Source of the DNA: Liolophura sinensis
Lineage: Eukaryota > Mollusca > Polyplacophora > Chitonida > Chitonidae
Length of the DNA stretch: 64,000 nucleotides
Direction: 5' to 3'
NCBI RefSeq assembly: GCF_032854445.1
Contig: NC_088305.1
Coordinates: 14,989,717 to 15,053,716 of the forward strand
The notes under the pieces were generated by a model. The model was not told the origin of the DNA. It did not search any database and saw nothing but the letters and a program-made list of their open reading frames with translations. The position numbers and the translations under genes were made by a program. Of this stretch, positions 11,966 to 24,905 are shown piece after piece; position 1 is the stretch's first letter; every line of letters begins with the position of its first letter.

Positions 11966-13739
11966 ACTACGTACTTCATGATACTTACCCAATTGTATTT
12001 GTGCCCTGAATGATGATTAGGGTCAAAGGGTCAATGTATATGTAACTTAGCAATTTTTTCTTTTTGATCCTGTATCTAACATTTACCAAGAAACAATCCA
12101 GATCAGCATGTAGTCAGCAATTATTCTGTGCATGTTGTGTGCACAGCATCCTGGAATTGAATGGTGTGCATTAAATTTCCTGTGATTCGGTAGAGTCTTC
12201 CAGAGGAAAAGAGTTTCCCAAATTTGATGTTACCTCATTGGTATATGGTACCGTTCTTTGACATCTGATGACATCATCAATGATATTGGTGTTGTTAAGT
12301 GTTAAGTAGTACCCTCTATCTGCTCTAGCCTACTTGTATCTATAATCATTTATGGCTTTTCTTCTCACTGTGCAAATCTTTTTGAATTTTCTGTAATCCA
12401 GATGTTAAAACAGAATTCCAGAAACAAAAAAAAAGGGAAAATCTCTGCCATTCATTAAGTTTTTTAAGACAGATACAGGTGTTAAATTGAATTTTATATC
12501 AAAGTTCTTAAGTCGATTAGCACTGGCACATGTGAAAAACTTAGCAGGCCACAAGGCAGAATTTGATATGCCTAATTAATTCATTTAAGGAATTAGGGAA
12601 ATTTGTGATTGTTTTAGACTACGATTTCTTCCACATGCCAACTTGATAATTTTGCCCATTAGGAACAAATTATTTCACCAGGATGTGAGCAGCATATTTA
12701 CACATACACAGGTATATACGCTAGCTGTGTTCTTTTTTTCTCTTTAGATGCAGATGTAGTGGCCATCTTGTGAAAAGCCTGTGAAAAACTTATCGAGCGT
12801 CAAACCACATATTTGCCCACTTATATAAGTGTTTACGCAATGGAATTCTTACATACACATGTGCACTGTTTTAGGCTAATGTTTGAACAAGCGAAGGAAA
12901 TTTGTTTGCCAATGTAGGCAGTCATTTGTCTCGAAAACGTGACCCTAGGCCATGCCAACTACATGCTGGGTTGTTATAATGATTTACAAATATTGCTCAC
13001 TGCTGCATTGAAATCTTACATAATTTCACTTTTAAGGGCATAACATTAGCAATGGTGCCAAAGTGTGCACTATACATCATATTTTTGATATAATGAATGA
13101 TGTATTTATTTCCTAGAATATCAAGGAAACGTTTGAAACGTTTATTAAGCTATATTTTTTGGTTTGACTTCTTGTCATAAAAGCGAAATATTCTCAAATA
13201 TTTCAGCCTCTCCATTGAAATATGTAAAAATTATTGCATATTAATTATTCAGCTGATAATTGTTGCTGATAATTGTGACATGTTTAATTGTCTACAGTAT
13301 GTACTTGTGCCCTTTGCACTTACAGTGTACATGTAAATTTTAGAACATTGTAGTATACAGAGGTGTTTTTTTTTTATCACTTTGGTTATACATGTATGGT
13401 GTTACTTTTAAAGATAAATAGATTATAGATAAATATAACATATCTGTTTTGGTTATGTTTAACGTATAACACCAAGTAGAATACAATAGGATGTTGCCTT
13501 CCATTTGCTTCCTTTGTATTCATGAATAAAACATTGTGGCTAGGGAAAGTCTTCACACTATAGCAATTAACATAGAATTTCTGTAGTATTTTAAGATGAT
13601 GATGCGCATATGATTTGTATGGCTGAATGGGAATGAAAGTATATCTTTAATCAGTCCATCTCATTAATTACTTGGAAGGCTGTCTGTATGAAGCATAAAC
13701 AATTTTTTTTGTGTCATAACATGGTTTTCTTGTTTCGTG
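11966..13739. other. no gene seen
   Basis: About 1.8 kb of AT-rich DNA without recognised repeats, splice-linked coding exons or RNA genes. Confidence 0.5.
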
Positions 13740-14455
13740 TAAAGGAGGTGTTTCATAATAGGTGCCTGTTTTTTTTTCTTGTTTTAAATGTGTAAAGGAG
13801 GTGTTTCATAATAGGTGCCTGGTTTTTTCTTGTTTTAAACGTGTAAAGGAGGTGTTTCATAATAGGTGCCTGTTTTTTTCTTGTTTCAGACGTGTAAAGG
13901 GGGTGTTTAATAATAGGTGCCTGCTTTTTTCTTGTTTCAGATGTGTAAAGGAGGTGTTTCATAATAGGTGCCTGTTTTTTTCTTGTTTCAGATGTGTAAA
14001 GGAGGTGTTTAATAATAGGTCCCTGTTTTTTTCTTGTTTCAGACGTGTAAAGGAGGTGTTTAATAATAGATGCCTGTTTTTTTTCTTGTTTCAGATGTGC
14101 AAAGGAGGTGTTTAATAATAGGTGCCTGGTTTTTTTCTTGTTTCAGACCTGTAAAGGAGGTGTTTAATAATAGGCACATGGTTTTTTTCTTGTTTCAGAC
14201 CTGGAAAGGCGGTGTTTCATAATAGGTGCCTGTTTTTTTCTTGTTTCAGACGTGTAAAGGAGGTGTTTAATAATAGATGCCTTGTTTTTTTCTTGTTTCA
14301 GATGTGTGAAGGAGGTGTTTAATAATAGGTGCCTGGTTTTTTTTCTTGTTTCAGACGTGTAAAGGAGGTGTTTAATAATAGGTGCCTGTTTTTTTCTTGT
14401 TTCAGACGTGTAAAGGAGATGTTTAATAATAGATGCCTTGTTTTTTCTTGTTTCG
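13740..14455. repeat. ~50-bp minisatellite, about 15 units, with splice-acceptor-like tracts
   Basis: Each unit joins a T-rich tract ending CTTGTTTCAG to ACGTGTAAAGGAGGTGTTTA and ATAATAGGTGCCTG. Eleven units keep the exact TTTCAG, a good match to a 3' splice site on the + strand. The open plus-strand frame across it comes from the periodicity. Confidence 0.93.
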
Positions 14456-17389
14456 AGCCATGACGTGTGAAATCAGTTCAGTTTTAGTTCTCCCTAAGGT
14501 TCTTTTTGAATTAAGGTAATGGTTTTAAAGTGATTTTTGCGTGGACGGAAATAAGTGAGTGCCCGAGATGTGTCCGCAATAAACACCTTTCTTGACCTAT
14601 TCAGCAGTTTCTGTAAATGTCCACTCGATAAAGACCTTGAGGGTAAATGAGGCAATGAATTGAGCCAGTGTATCCTGAGGTGTTAGGCTCCACGCTTTTA
14701 GTCAAATTAAGTGAGAGGGGAAAAAATTGCGCAGTGTTTTAAACCCCCAGTTGTGCTTATAGCCACGTGTTGCCATCGTCTTTCTAAAGCTAAAATTGGA
14801 TTTTGCCTCTTTTTATTCGGCTGTGTTTTCAGTAGGCATTATGCTCACGACACACAGGTCACTCGCAGCAGATTTATTGCTGAAGGGCACAGTTTTCTCC
14901 CCCATCTTCATGTTTATCTTCACAATTGAAAACGATCTTAGTGTTTGTCATGGACAATGGAAATTGATATCCATGATTGTTGAAACGTGCAGGTAAGTGA
15001 AACTCATTGTTTTTGTAAACAATAAGTGCAAATATATCGACTGCTTTCAAACTTTTATGAGAGACATCTGCATTTTTATACATTACCTCTGTATCATGAT
15101 GTTTAATGTACATATGTGAGACACAAAAAAACTGCAGACTCCAGGGTTTTACAAACTGAGAAATACCAATGGGTATATACTTCTATTGGAGTATGAAGTG
15201 AAATTACTATCTTTTCACTGCCATACGTTTCATTAAAGAATACTTTTTTGGGTGTAACCGAACCTTATGAGAAAAAAAATAGAGCTTTTTTATGTTTGTT
15301 CTTACTAATCGAAAATATAGGGATATTAAATTAGCTAACATGGATTTAAAAAGACTTCACAATAAAAAATATTAAAATAAAATTTTTAGAGTAGGCCCTT
15401 GTTTGGCGGTACAGTTGAGTTACACTTTAGTGATGGCCTAACTCAAGACATCGTTAGCATGTGTTAATAATGCTGATAAGGACGATATATGTGTATATAG
15501 ACGTGTATGTTATGACGTGATCAAATAAACTATAATAATCAGTCATATTGTTCTCAGTCAACCATTGTATGTCCACTGGACTAACCTGGGAAGCGTTTAA
15601 CTTCCTTAATATGTAACAACTGTTGTCCATAACTAGCAGTAATAAATTGGTTAGGGTATATTATAACCTGACATGGAAGTTAATTTACACATCATACACA
15701 ATACATGCCTGCATATTGATGAGCTACATAATTACAAAGCGACATGTACAAGATATTCAGTCAATTACATGTTGAAAAATGAAGCTCCTGGGAATTAAAC
15801 TTCTTTGCTTTTTATAATTTGAAAGCTGTGTATTTCACTGCCAAGATAATAAAATAGTATTATAGCTTTGTGAATAGTGAAAAAAAAGTGTTTTAGATAT
15901 TTAAGACTATATCCATAGCGCATAGGTATATATATTACACATCATTTTTTAAAGTGATCAGCAGAAAATTTTGAGCTAATTTAAGACATGTGCATGCATG
16001 TTTTTGCCACTAGGAAGTTTTCTTACATACTTCTGGAGTTGAACATGATTCAGAGAGTAAAATAGACACAGTCGATAAAACACACTCATGAACACTTAGA
16101 TTTGCAGGAATGTGTAACTATTTCTCAAAATAAGTTTACTTTTATAAAATATTTTATATGTCTGGTAATATTTCATCTTTAGCTGACACCCTTTCTTGGT
16201 GTACGTTGGTTTATTATTCTTGTGACTCAGATCTTACAACAGTTTATGCTGGCAAGCTGATCTGCTAAAACAGTTGTGACACCATTAAGGCTTGGGATCC
16301 ATATGTTTGAATGCCTCTAATAGCTGTTAGTGTTTGTTTAAACTCACACAGGCTGGAGATACCCACATATTCTAGACAGATCTGTTTTAAACGACCTAGC
16401 ATCTGTCTTTGAACAAAGACATCATTCTACTGCTTCTTAGCGGATTTAAATATGCCAAAAATGATAGATATTCAAAGTATCACATGCTGCCCAAGTGTTT
16501 TTATCTCTTTGGCTGTCACCCTTTGATATGGATATCGTTTGTAAAGATTTGATAATATTTATCCACAGTGTTTGACATGGATTCACAACCTCTAGGCCTC
16601 AGTGTGGATGTTTGAGGCAGGCTTTTAACCCACATCATGTTATGGCCAGCTGGAAAAAGGTTTTGTTTTGTGGCTTTCCTTATGCAAAACAAAATTCCCT
16701 TAAAATTTGTGCTTGATATTATTTTTTTTTTTTTTTTTGCGACCTGAAAAGTGATCTCATTTAAACCTATGCTCATGTTTGTATTTGCATTAAAAAAGAA
16801 CTTTTTAAAAAAGAATATAATTCTGTTATGGCTTGCTGCTGAAGGTTAGTACATAAATGATTCCTTTTAGGCCACACTTTCATGTATCATTAAAATAAAA
16901 AGATATTGAAATCAGTCCTTTCACTGAAGCCTATAGGCTGCCATCATGACCAAAATGATGATATGACTTCTTAGGTCTTCTTAAACACATCATGATCCTG
17001 AATAACCACTGTTTACAATCAAGTCTTTTTTCTGCAGGTCCTGTATTCTGATATTAAATACTTTCTTAACTTTACTCAGACCTGTACATGCATTTACATG
17101 TGGCAAATTGTATTCCTATAAAGTGCAAACGAAGATGTCTGGAAAACTGAAATCTTGGAAATGGCGTAATTTTGGTGAAAATGATTCAAAAAGAATTCAA
17201 TATTAGAACTTGATCTACACGTGTACCTGTGACTAGTTATATAATAATTATATAATACTAAAGATAAATGTATTAAGATTCTGTTAAATGTGACGAAGCA
17301 TTAAGGTAAATAACATGTATAAGTTAACTACAGAGATACATATGTGTAGATGGACAGGCAGGGAGGGTGAAAAGTACAACAGTCCCTTT
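14456..17389. other. no coding gene; possible untranslated exon 14711-14993
   Basis: The segment 14711-14993 is less AT-rich and ends GAAACGTGCAG|GTAAGTG, a strong 5' splice site. It could be a non-coding first exon or a short unknown exon. The remainder is AT-rich with a T15 run near 16725. Confidence 0.35.
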
Positions 17390-17402
17390 TGTCAGTAGCT
17401 AT

Positions 17403-17670
17403 TTTATTTATTTATTTGATTGGTGTTTTATGCCGTACTCAAGAATATTTCACTTATACGACGGCGGCCAGTATTATGGTGGGTTGAAACCGGGCACAGC
17501 CAGGAAACCCACGACCATCCGCAGGTTGCTGGCAGACCTTCCCACGTACGGCCGGAGAGGAAGCCAGTATGAGCTAGACTTGAACTCACAATGACTGCAT
17601 TGGTGAGAGGCTTCTGGGTCATTACGCTGCGCTAGCTAGCAGGCTAACCGACTAATCCAGGGAGGCCCAA
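17403..17670 (-). mobile_element. SINE family A, full length, 13-bp TSD
   Basis: The complete element in reverse, from TTTATTTATTTGATTGGTG to the tRNA-like head (CTAACCGACTAATCCAGGG). Flanked by TGTCAGTAGCTAT at 17390-17402 and 17671-17683. Confidence 0.93.
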
Positions 17671-17683
17671 TGTCAGTAGCTAT

Positions 17684-20175
17684 AGAGGACCAATTAGTAG
17701 AGAAACTGTGTGACTGATAAGGTTATCAGTTGACACAGACAATATAATATATTTATCCTCATGTCTAAATACCTGTTAATGTCTGTTTGGGTAGATAAGA
17801 AAAGTAAACAGTAGATAAGAGAAGGAACTTAAGAGTTACAATCAGCTGATATCTGTCGTTGACAATTAGTGCCAGAATTATCACCCACCTAGAACTGCTG
17901 GCCTCAAAGTTCACTATGACCTGAAAGGTAAAAAGGTTGACAGCTGTCATAGCTAAAAAAAAAAAAAAAAATTAGACCTATAGAATTGTTACAACAGAGT
18001 TAGATAATGTTAACCCAGTTCTTGGTGTAATTATTTTGTGAATTAAGGCTGATAAGAACTGTTTTTTATCTAACAACTACCGATAAGTGGGTCCCTTGTG
18101 GTTTGCGATTGTATACTTACTTACTTATACATGTGCATCTTCTGTATTAATGTTGACATGGTAAATGCTGTCAGTACGTGCGGAGCACAATCAGTATTTG
18201 TTACAGTGGGACCGCGAATAAGTGCACATTTATATTGCCAATATACTCTACATGTAACGGCCACGTGTGCAGGTTCACATTGAAATCTTAGCATATCAGA
18301 ATTTAGAACTGGTTGATTTGATATTTGACAGATTTGTTACAGGAAAAGTAATAAAAGTTCATATATATGTATGTACATGTAGCTGGCCACATTTGACTGG
18401 CATTTTAAAGGAGAAGAAAACTTAAAACAATGACACAATAGGCTGAAGAGAGCACATTTTTTTTATCTGGTGGTGCCTGCTGCATAATTTTGTGATTTTT
18501 CTTCGCCGTACACGTAAAGTCTGAAAACGACAAAGCTGGCATAAATCGCTGAGTTCATCGCGTCCTCCATCTTTAACACCCTGTAATTTGTGCTGGGGGT
18601 GTGTTACCTCTTAGCCAGTGAGAGTCGTTAAAACTGGGAGCTTTGTGGCCTAATTAAGTCTTGTATTCCCAGAACTGGATCTCGATTCCACAAAGCTAGT
18701 GTTTCGAGGCAACGGAAAGCAGACGACGAGGTAAAAACTGATACATGTGTAAACATGGGAAGATATAGCGAATTGAACAGCACTGGACGATATTCAGAGA
18801 AGTAGGGCTGATAATAACCAGAAATTATAGCATGTAAAGACAACAGAACAATGTGCACAGCATATATAAATTGTGAACGTCAACAAAACCTGGTTTTGGA
18901 GTTATGAGGTTGTGAACCAGTTTTTTTTCAAATTGTGTGAATGAGTAAGCGGGTTGGAGCAAGGCAAATGCCAAGATGTGCGTGGTCTCCAGTAGGCGAA
19001 TTAAAACAATCGTACCTTGTTTAATGTTGTCATGATTCATAAAGCAAGATAGCATTCTGGAGTCTTTCATGAAACCAAAAGTTAGTGGTTCTTATTAAAC
19101 AGCATGTATTACTTGTTTTGTCCGTCTTTTTGTCCCTTCGTGGTGCACTTTTTTCCATTTGTTGTGATGTGAAGAAAAACATCACATTGAGAACAATACT
19201 ACTTGATGTGAAGAACAATAATACTTGATAGTAATTGTTTGCTGTTTGGGCATGCCCATAATACTTGATAGTAATTGTTTGCTGTTTGGGCATGCCCATA
19301 ATTGTAGGACTGAAGGTGTACAATATAGACACATTCCGTCCTAATTGTACTCGTTGACTCGACATGCACATACAACCATTTGAAATGAAAGCTCTGCAAT
19401 TTGACAACTATTATGAGATTACCTACATGTAGGGTTTAATTGTTCCACTTGTTCATGATTGTTCTACTCTTTGTTAATTAATCTGTACTTCATAGATCAG
19501 ACAGGATTTCGTCATAACAATGGTAGTTATTTGAACTATTTCCAGAGCATGAGCACTTTTACTGATCCCCGTTTTCCTAGCGTGTAATTTTGTCTGACAT
19601 ATTTCCTGCTGCAGTTGTTACATATTGTTCATGTGAATTGTGTGCTCCGAGTCTTCATTATGTCCCACAATTACTGTATAGTTTGGAATGGAATTTCCTG
19701 CAAGATATGGCACGCACTCGTCCAAAGTAGAACAAGTTCATTATGCTGAAATTAAAGAAAGATCAATGACGTAAAAAATACTTTTGCCCATATCATTATA
19801 ATATTATGTTCAAGATTTCTCAAGTTTGCATCCACGCCTTCATTAGGATGTTAAGGTGACGGTCATGTGATGCTATTGAATATATGATGACAAGAGATTA
19901 TCCTTAATTTTCTGTTATGTTAGGATTTTTGACCAAGACTAAGAATTTTGCATTTACAAGTAATTTTAACAAGTGTTGTTTTTATCAGAGCAGACTGTGA
20001 AAAGCTCTCTGCATGTTGTCCTGTCCATAGCCAGGAGTACATGGTTTATCATTGCAGTTACATTGAAGTCAGATTTGTTTGTGTTTGGAACATAGAGTGA
20101 AAACTACTTAACTGTATGGAACTGAAATGATGAAAGCAGTTGGAGTGATGATAGGTGTATGGAGTAATACATACA
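17684..20175. other. no gene seen; short 42-bp duplication 19215-19301
   Basis: Mostly AT-rich. At 19215-19301 a unit with ACTTGATAGTAATTGTTTGC and the palindrome GGGCATGCCC occurs twice. A run of A (17957-17973) and a weak donor-like GACGAG|GTAAAA near 18731 are the only other marks. Confidence 0.5.
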
Positions 20176-20177
20176 CC

Positions 20178-20753
20178 CTGTCAGATGTAGCATAACCCTA
20201 CTAGATGTAGCATAACCCTGCCACATGTAGCATCACCCTGCCAGATGTAGCATAACCCTACCAGATGTAGCATAACCCTACCAGATGTAGCATCACCCTA
20301 CCAGATGTAGCATAACCCTGCCAGATGTAGCATCACCCTACCAGATGTAGCATAACCCTACCAGATGTAGCATCATCCTGCCAGATGTAGCATAACCCTA
20401 CCAGATGTAGCATCACCCTGCCAGATGTAGCATCACCCTACCAGATGTAGCATCACCCTGCCAGATGTAGCATCACCCTGCCAGATGTAGCATAACCCTT
20501 CCATATGTAGCATCGCCCTACCAGATGTAGCATCATCCTGCCAGATGTAGCATCACCCTGCCAGATGTAGCATAACCCTACCAGATGTAGCATCACCCTT
20601 CCATATGTAGCATCACCCTACCAGATGTAGCATCATCCTGCCAGATGTAGCATCACCCTGCCAGATGTAGCATAACCCTACCAGATGTAGCATCACCCTA
20701 CCAGATGTAGCATCATCCTGCCAGATGTGGCATCACCCTGCCAGATGTAGCAC
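20178..20753. repeat. 20-bp minisatellite, about 28 units
   Basis: Head-to-tail AGATGTAGCATAACCCTACC with variants (CATCACCCTG, CATCATCCTG, CCATATGTAG). There is no unique spacer sequence between units. Variant order suggests duplication of blocks of units. Confidence 0.96.
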
Positions 20754-23026
20754 TGATCATCATAGGACTAGAAAAGATTTGCATCGTGATCACTACATTT
20801 TCTGGTGTACATCAACACTCTGAAAACTCACTTGGGCCAAATCTTTAGCTAGTAGAGTAAATCATAAGTCACTTACAGGCATATATTGTAACCATGGGTG
20901 GCTGAATTCAGTCAAAGGCCTGAAAAACACAGCACAAAAGTTGACTAAAATTTTAAAAGATAATTCCGTGGCATATTTCAAATGTTAGATAAAATACAAC
21001 ACATTTTAGACCAACTTCTGGAAACCAAAAGGATCAGCAAATACCTGAATTAAGCAGCAGTATTTGTCAATGTAAGTTTTAGTGCATTATTGATCTTTAA
21101 GGGTTTCCAGCCCTCTGTAGGTGATCTATTCTAGGATTTACCAATAAGCTCTCTGTCACTTCTGAATGGAATCTACTCCAACTGTTTTTACATTGAGCAG
21201 CCATTGTGGCAGTAGTAGGGGTTTCTTGCCAAGGGACTATATCTAAATTTGCCAGGCAGGCACCTCAAGGACAGCTTAGTGAAGGTGGCTGGCTCAAACA
21301 AGTGGCCTAAATTGCATGAGCAATTGGCTTTTATCTTTATAGACAATCTGGTCTCCAGAAACCTGAACTAGCTGATTGTATGAAGCTTAGACATAGTGAA
21401 GTTCCTTCTCTTTCTCTTTCATTGCGTTGGCAAAATGTCAATGTTCAGGAGGAACTCTGTGTGAACTTCAGATATTTTCGGTGTACACTGAGTTCAACAA
21501 ACATGGTTTAAGACTTGCATGGTTGGATTAAATTCATCATTGCAAACTTACATGCTATGATTGTATATTCACAGGTAAATTGTCAGGATTCAAGGGAATT
21601 GTATACGTACTGTACATATGGAGTTGTAGTACAGGACGAGACACAGCTTTATTCTTATTGTAGCTAACAAAAGTAGTATTCACTTGATGAATTATTGCTG
21701 AATTGCTGATCATATATTCATGGCTACATATAAAAGTGCTCTGTGAAATTGTTATATGGACTCTGATCATAATATTAAATCTAAATTATTGATCTAAAAA
21801 TGATGCGCATTACAAAAAAGGTGACGTCTATGATTGAGCATGCCCTGCTGTGCTTGTATAGATGTATCGATAGAAATTGTGTGTCAGTGATAATGCAGTA
21901 AAGAGAATAAAATGTTGTATTTATGAATTATGAATATAATGCCCATAAATATACTGTGAATGTCTGATTAAATATTGGCCTCCTTTTTTATAAGTTTGTG
22001 CAAATGATTGTAAATCTTCACAGCTGTCTTACACAGTTAATATGTAATAATCATGCTTTTGAAAAAGTCATCATTTTTTTCCCTGCATCATTTTTTTTGT
22101 CTTGAGAAAGAGACATTACCCTTTTAGGAACACTACAGTTGTGCAGATAACCACATTTGTTGTAACGGTTATCAGTGAATTTTATTGCCGGTAGCTAGAC
22201 AATCTTGAGCAGAGCTGTGTGAGAACTAATACACTGCACTGAGGGCTGTTGTCTTCTATCTTCTAGGACCATCTCGCCTGTAGACCTTCCGAAGCTCATC
22301 CTGCACCTCTAAGATAGGGAATTTATCAGATTCCATCCATTTGTAAATTGGCCATACAGTGTATCTTAATGTTGAAGGATGTGTTTGTGTAGTGAGGGTC
22401 ATGAGTGGGACCTACGTGTAGGTGCAAATGCTGACTGGACTAAATACATACAGTGGTATCTACATGCACTTACAACCCTATTTCTTCAACTGTTTCAACC
22501 ACCACTGCGATCAATCTTTTGAAACATTCTGCTAGAACTATGGGGTGTACAAAAATAACCTGCACAATTGTATAGAGCTTGCATCATTAGTGACACACCT
22601 ATCATTTTTGCCATCATTTTCGTAATAATTGTATGATAAATTCCACTTCAAAAAGTATGTATTTTAGAGGTCAGAAAGGTTGAAGATTTACAATAGGTGT
22701 AGCAAGACACAGTTCTGTTACAGTTATTGTGGAGACTTTTATATTCTTCACATGTAACCTGTAACTACTGTAGAAGGTTTTGGACAATGTCAAGTCTTTG
22801 TAAATGTTATGTCTTTGACAATGTAAGCGAACCTGAAACTTACCTGAACAATGTCCAGTCTTCGACACATTTGAATCTTTGATGAAGTTGAGTCTTTGAT
22901 GAGCTTGTCTCTTTTGAACTGTGTTTGTTACGCAAGAATGAAAGAGCATTACTTATTTGTAAATAGATTGTTTCCAGCACGTAGCATTTCGGAATGGCAT
23001 GGACTTCTGCCTTCCACATTATATGG
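20754..23026. other. no gene seen
   Basis: AT-rich DNA with no supported exon, RNA gene or known repeat. Confidence 0.5.
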
Positions 23027-23028
23027 TA

Positions 23029-23238
23029 CACTAATTACTCAACATTTTTGCATATGGAAGAGCAACTTTCACAGCAATTTATGCATGTTTTTAATTTTGA
23101 GTTTGGAGACAAAACTACACTGCTTGGATATTCCAATTTCAGAGCTCCACACAGAGTATAATTTTATCAGTCTCCATAGAATAATGCCCTCACAATATGG
23201 TGGAATAAACACCTTCAAAACATGCTGAAGAATTACAG
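23029..23238 (-). mobile_element. TA-flanked MITE, copy 4
   Basis: The reverse orientation of the family: CACTAATTACTCAACATTTT at one end, GAAGAATTACAG at the other, with TA on each side (23027-23028, 23239-23240). The core GCAATTTATGCATGTTTTTA matches the reference copy. It is directly followed by a tandem array. Confidence 0.8.
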
Positions 23239-23410
23239 TACATTTGATGTGGTTCGGTACATTTGATGTGGTACAGTACATTTGATGTGGTACGGTACAT
23301 TTGATGCGGTATGGTCCATTTGATGCGGTACTATACATTTGTTGTGGTGCAGAACATTTGATACGGTACGGTACATTTGATGTGGTACGGTACATTTCAT
23401 GTACATGTAG
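23239..23410. repeat. 18-19-bp minisatellite, about 9 units
   Basis: Units TACATTTGATGTGGTACGG with variants. The array begins at the TA that flanks the MITE. Confidence 0.92.
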
Positions 23411-24344
23411 GTATGAACTATGGTACATTTAACGTACACATCACCTTGCCTTGGGGCAATTGTTGTCTGTCTTATTGATCAATTGATGCGTGTGCTGTTC
23501 TCTGTCAATCCTGTGAAGGGCTATATACCTGCTACACGGCTAATAATAGAATGAGCCCTCAAGTGGCTGTGGAGAAATCATTGACAAGATGTACTTGTCT
23601 TAATAATCTGTGTGTTGTAGTCACAGCCTGTTGGCACCATAAAGATTCTTACCAAACAGATTTCTTATCAAAACAAGTATACACGTATGTTTCCAGCTCT
23701 GTTTTCCTGATTAAGCTCACAATCAGCTTTTTAAAACGTTATCAGCAGTTTAATATACCTTAATGGACCCTCAGGTGTCTGACCAATATAAAAGATACAT
23801 GTATTTGAAACACTTGCTTTTTTCACTACTTAATACAGAGTTTAAGAGGTGGGCTATGTTACATATTTAATCTTCTTGCATTGGGGCATAAAAACAACTT
23901 TAAACTAGCCACTGATCTGGCCAGCAGACGGTCCGTAATGACATCAACACGGAAAACTGTCAAAACAACTTTGTTGGGTGTAGAGCTCGAATTTGGAGCA
24001 CTAAGCCCTGCATTCCCAGTATGTTCATCGATGACATCATTTTCAAATATTTCCGAACGCTGACAGAAAATATGCATAAAATAGATGAGTTAATTATCGT
24101 GAAATAGAGAACATGCCTCAAAAATGGCATATTCATTTTTCTTCATTTTTCTTGAAACCATAGTCTTTGTTTTATAGTACCTTTTTCAAGTAGCCTTTAA
24201 GCATGTTACTGGATTTACTCATACCTGTGAATTTTTATTGTGAATCTAGACCCAGGCGATTGAACGTTATTAACGGTGTTTTTAGACAAATGATTAAGCA
24301 CTAGCTGTGGATTGTGGAAACATAATTCTTTGACTTGCCATTTG
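23411..24344. other. no gene seen
   Basis: Unremarkable spacer. The 60-72 codon open frames near 23859-24077 overlap on both strands and have no recognisable motif. Confidence 0.5.
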
Positions 24345-24905
24345 GTAAAAGTTAAATCACCGTCTTGGTCTTGTCATTTGGTATGTACATGTAGTTGTAC
24401 AGGAGGGAAAAGTTAAATTACCGTCTTGGTCTTGTCATTTGGTATGTACATGTAGTTGTACAGGAGGGAAAAGTTAAATTACCGTCTTGGTCTTGTCATT
24501 TGGTATGTACGTGTAGTTGTACAGGAGGTAAAAGTTAAATTACCTTCTTGGTCTTGTCATTTGGTATATACATGTAGTTGTACAGGAGGTAAAAGTTAAA
24601 TTACAGTCTTGGTCTTGTCATTTGGTATGTACGTGTAGTTGTACAGGAGGGAAAAGTTAAATTACCGTCTTGGTCTTGTCATTTGGTATGTACATGTAGT
24701 TGTACAGGAGGTAAAAGTTAAATTACCTTCTTGGTCTTGTCATTTGGTATGTACATGTAGTTGTACAGGAGGTAAAAGTTAAATTACCGTCTTGGTCTTG
24801 TCATTTGGTATGTACATGTAGTTGTACAGGAGGTGAAAGTTAAATTACCGTCTTGGTCTTGTCATTTGGTATGTACATGTAGTTGTACATTAGGTAAAAG
24901 TTAGG
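24345..24905. repeat. 61-bp minisatellite, about 9 units
   Basis: Highly similar units with CTTGGTCTTGTCATTTGGTA, TGTACATGTAGTTGTACAGG and AGGTAAAAGTTAAATTACC. Low divergence suggests recent amplification or homogenisation. Confidence 0.95.

Noticed and set aside
13762..14115. 117-codon Cys/Phe-rich plus-strand frame
   Set aside because: Translation of the ~50-bp array. There is no signal beyond the repeat.
20178..20753. CRISPR-like regular array
   Set aside because: The 20-bp units are contiguous with no unique spacers, and the genome is eukaryotic.
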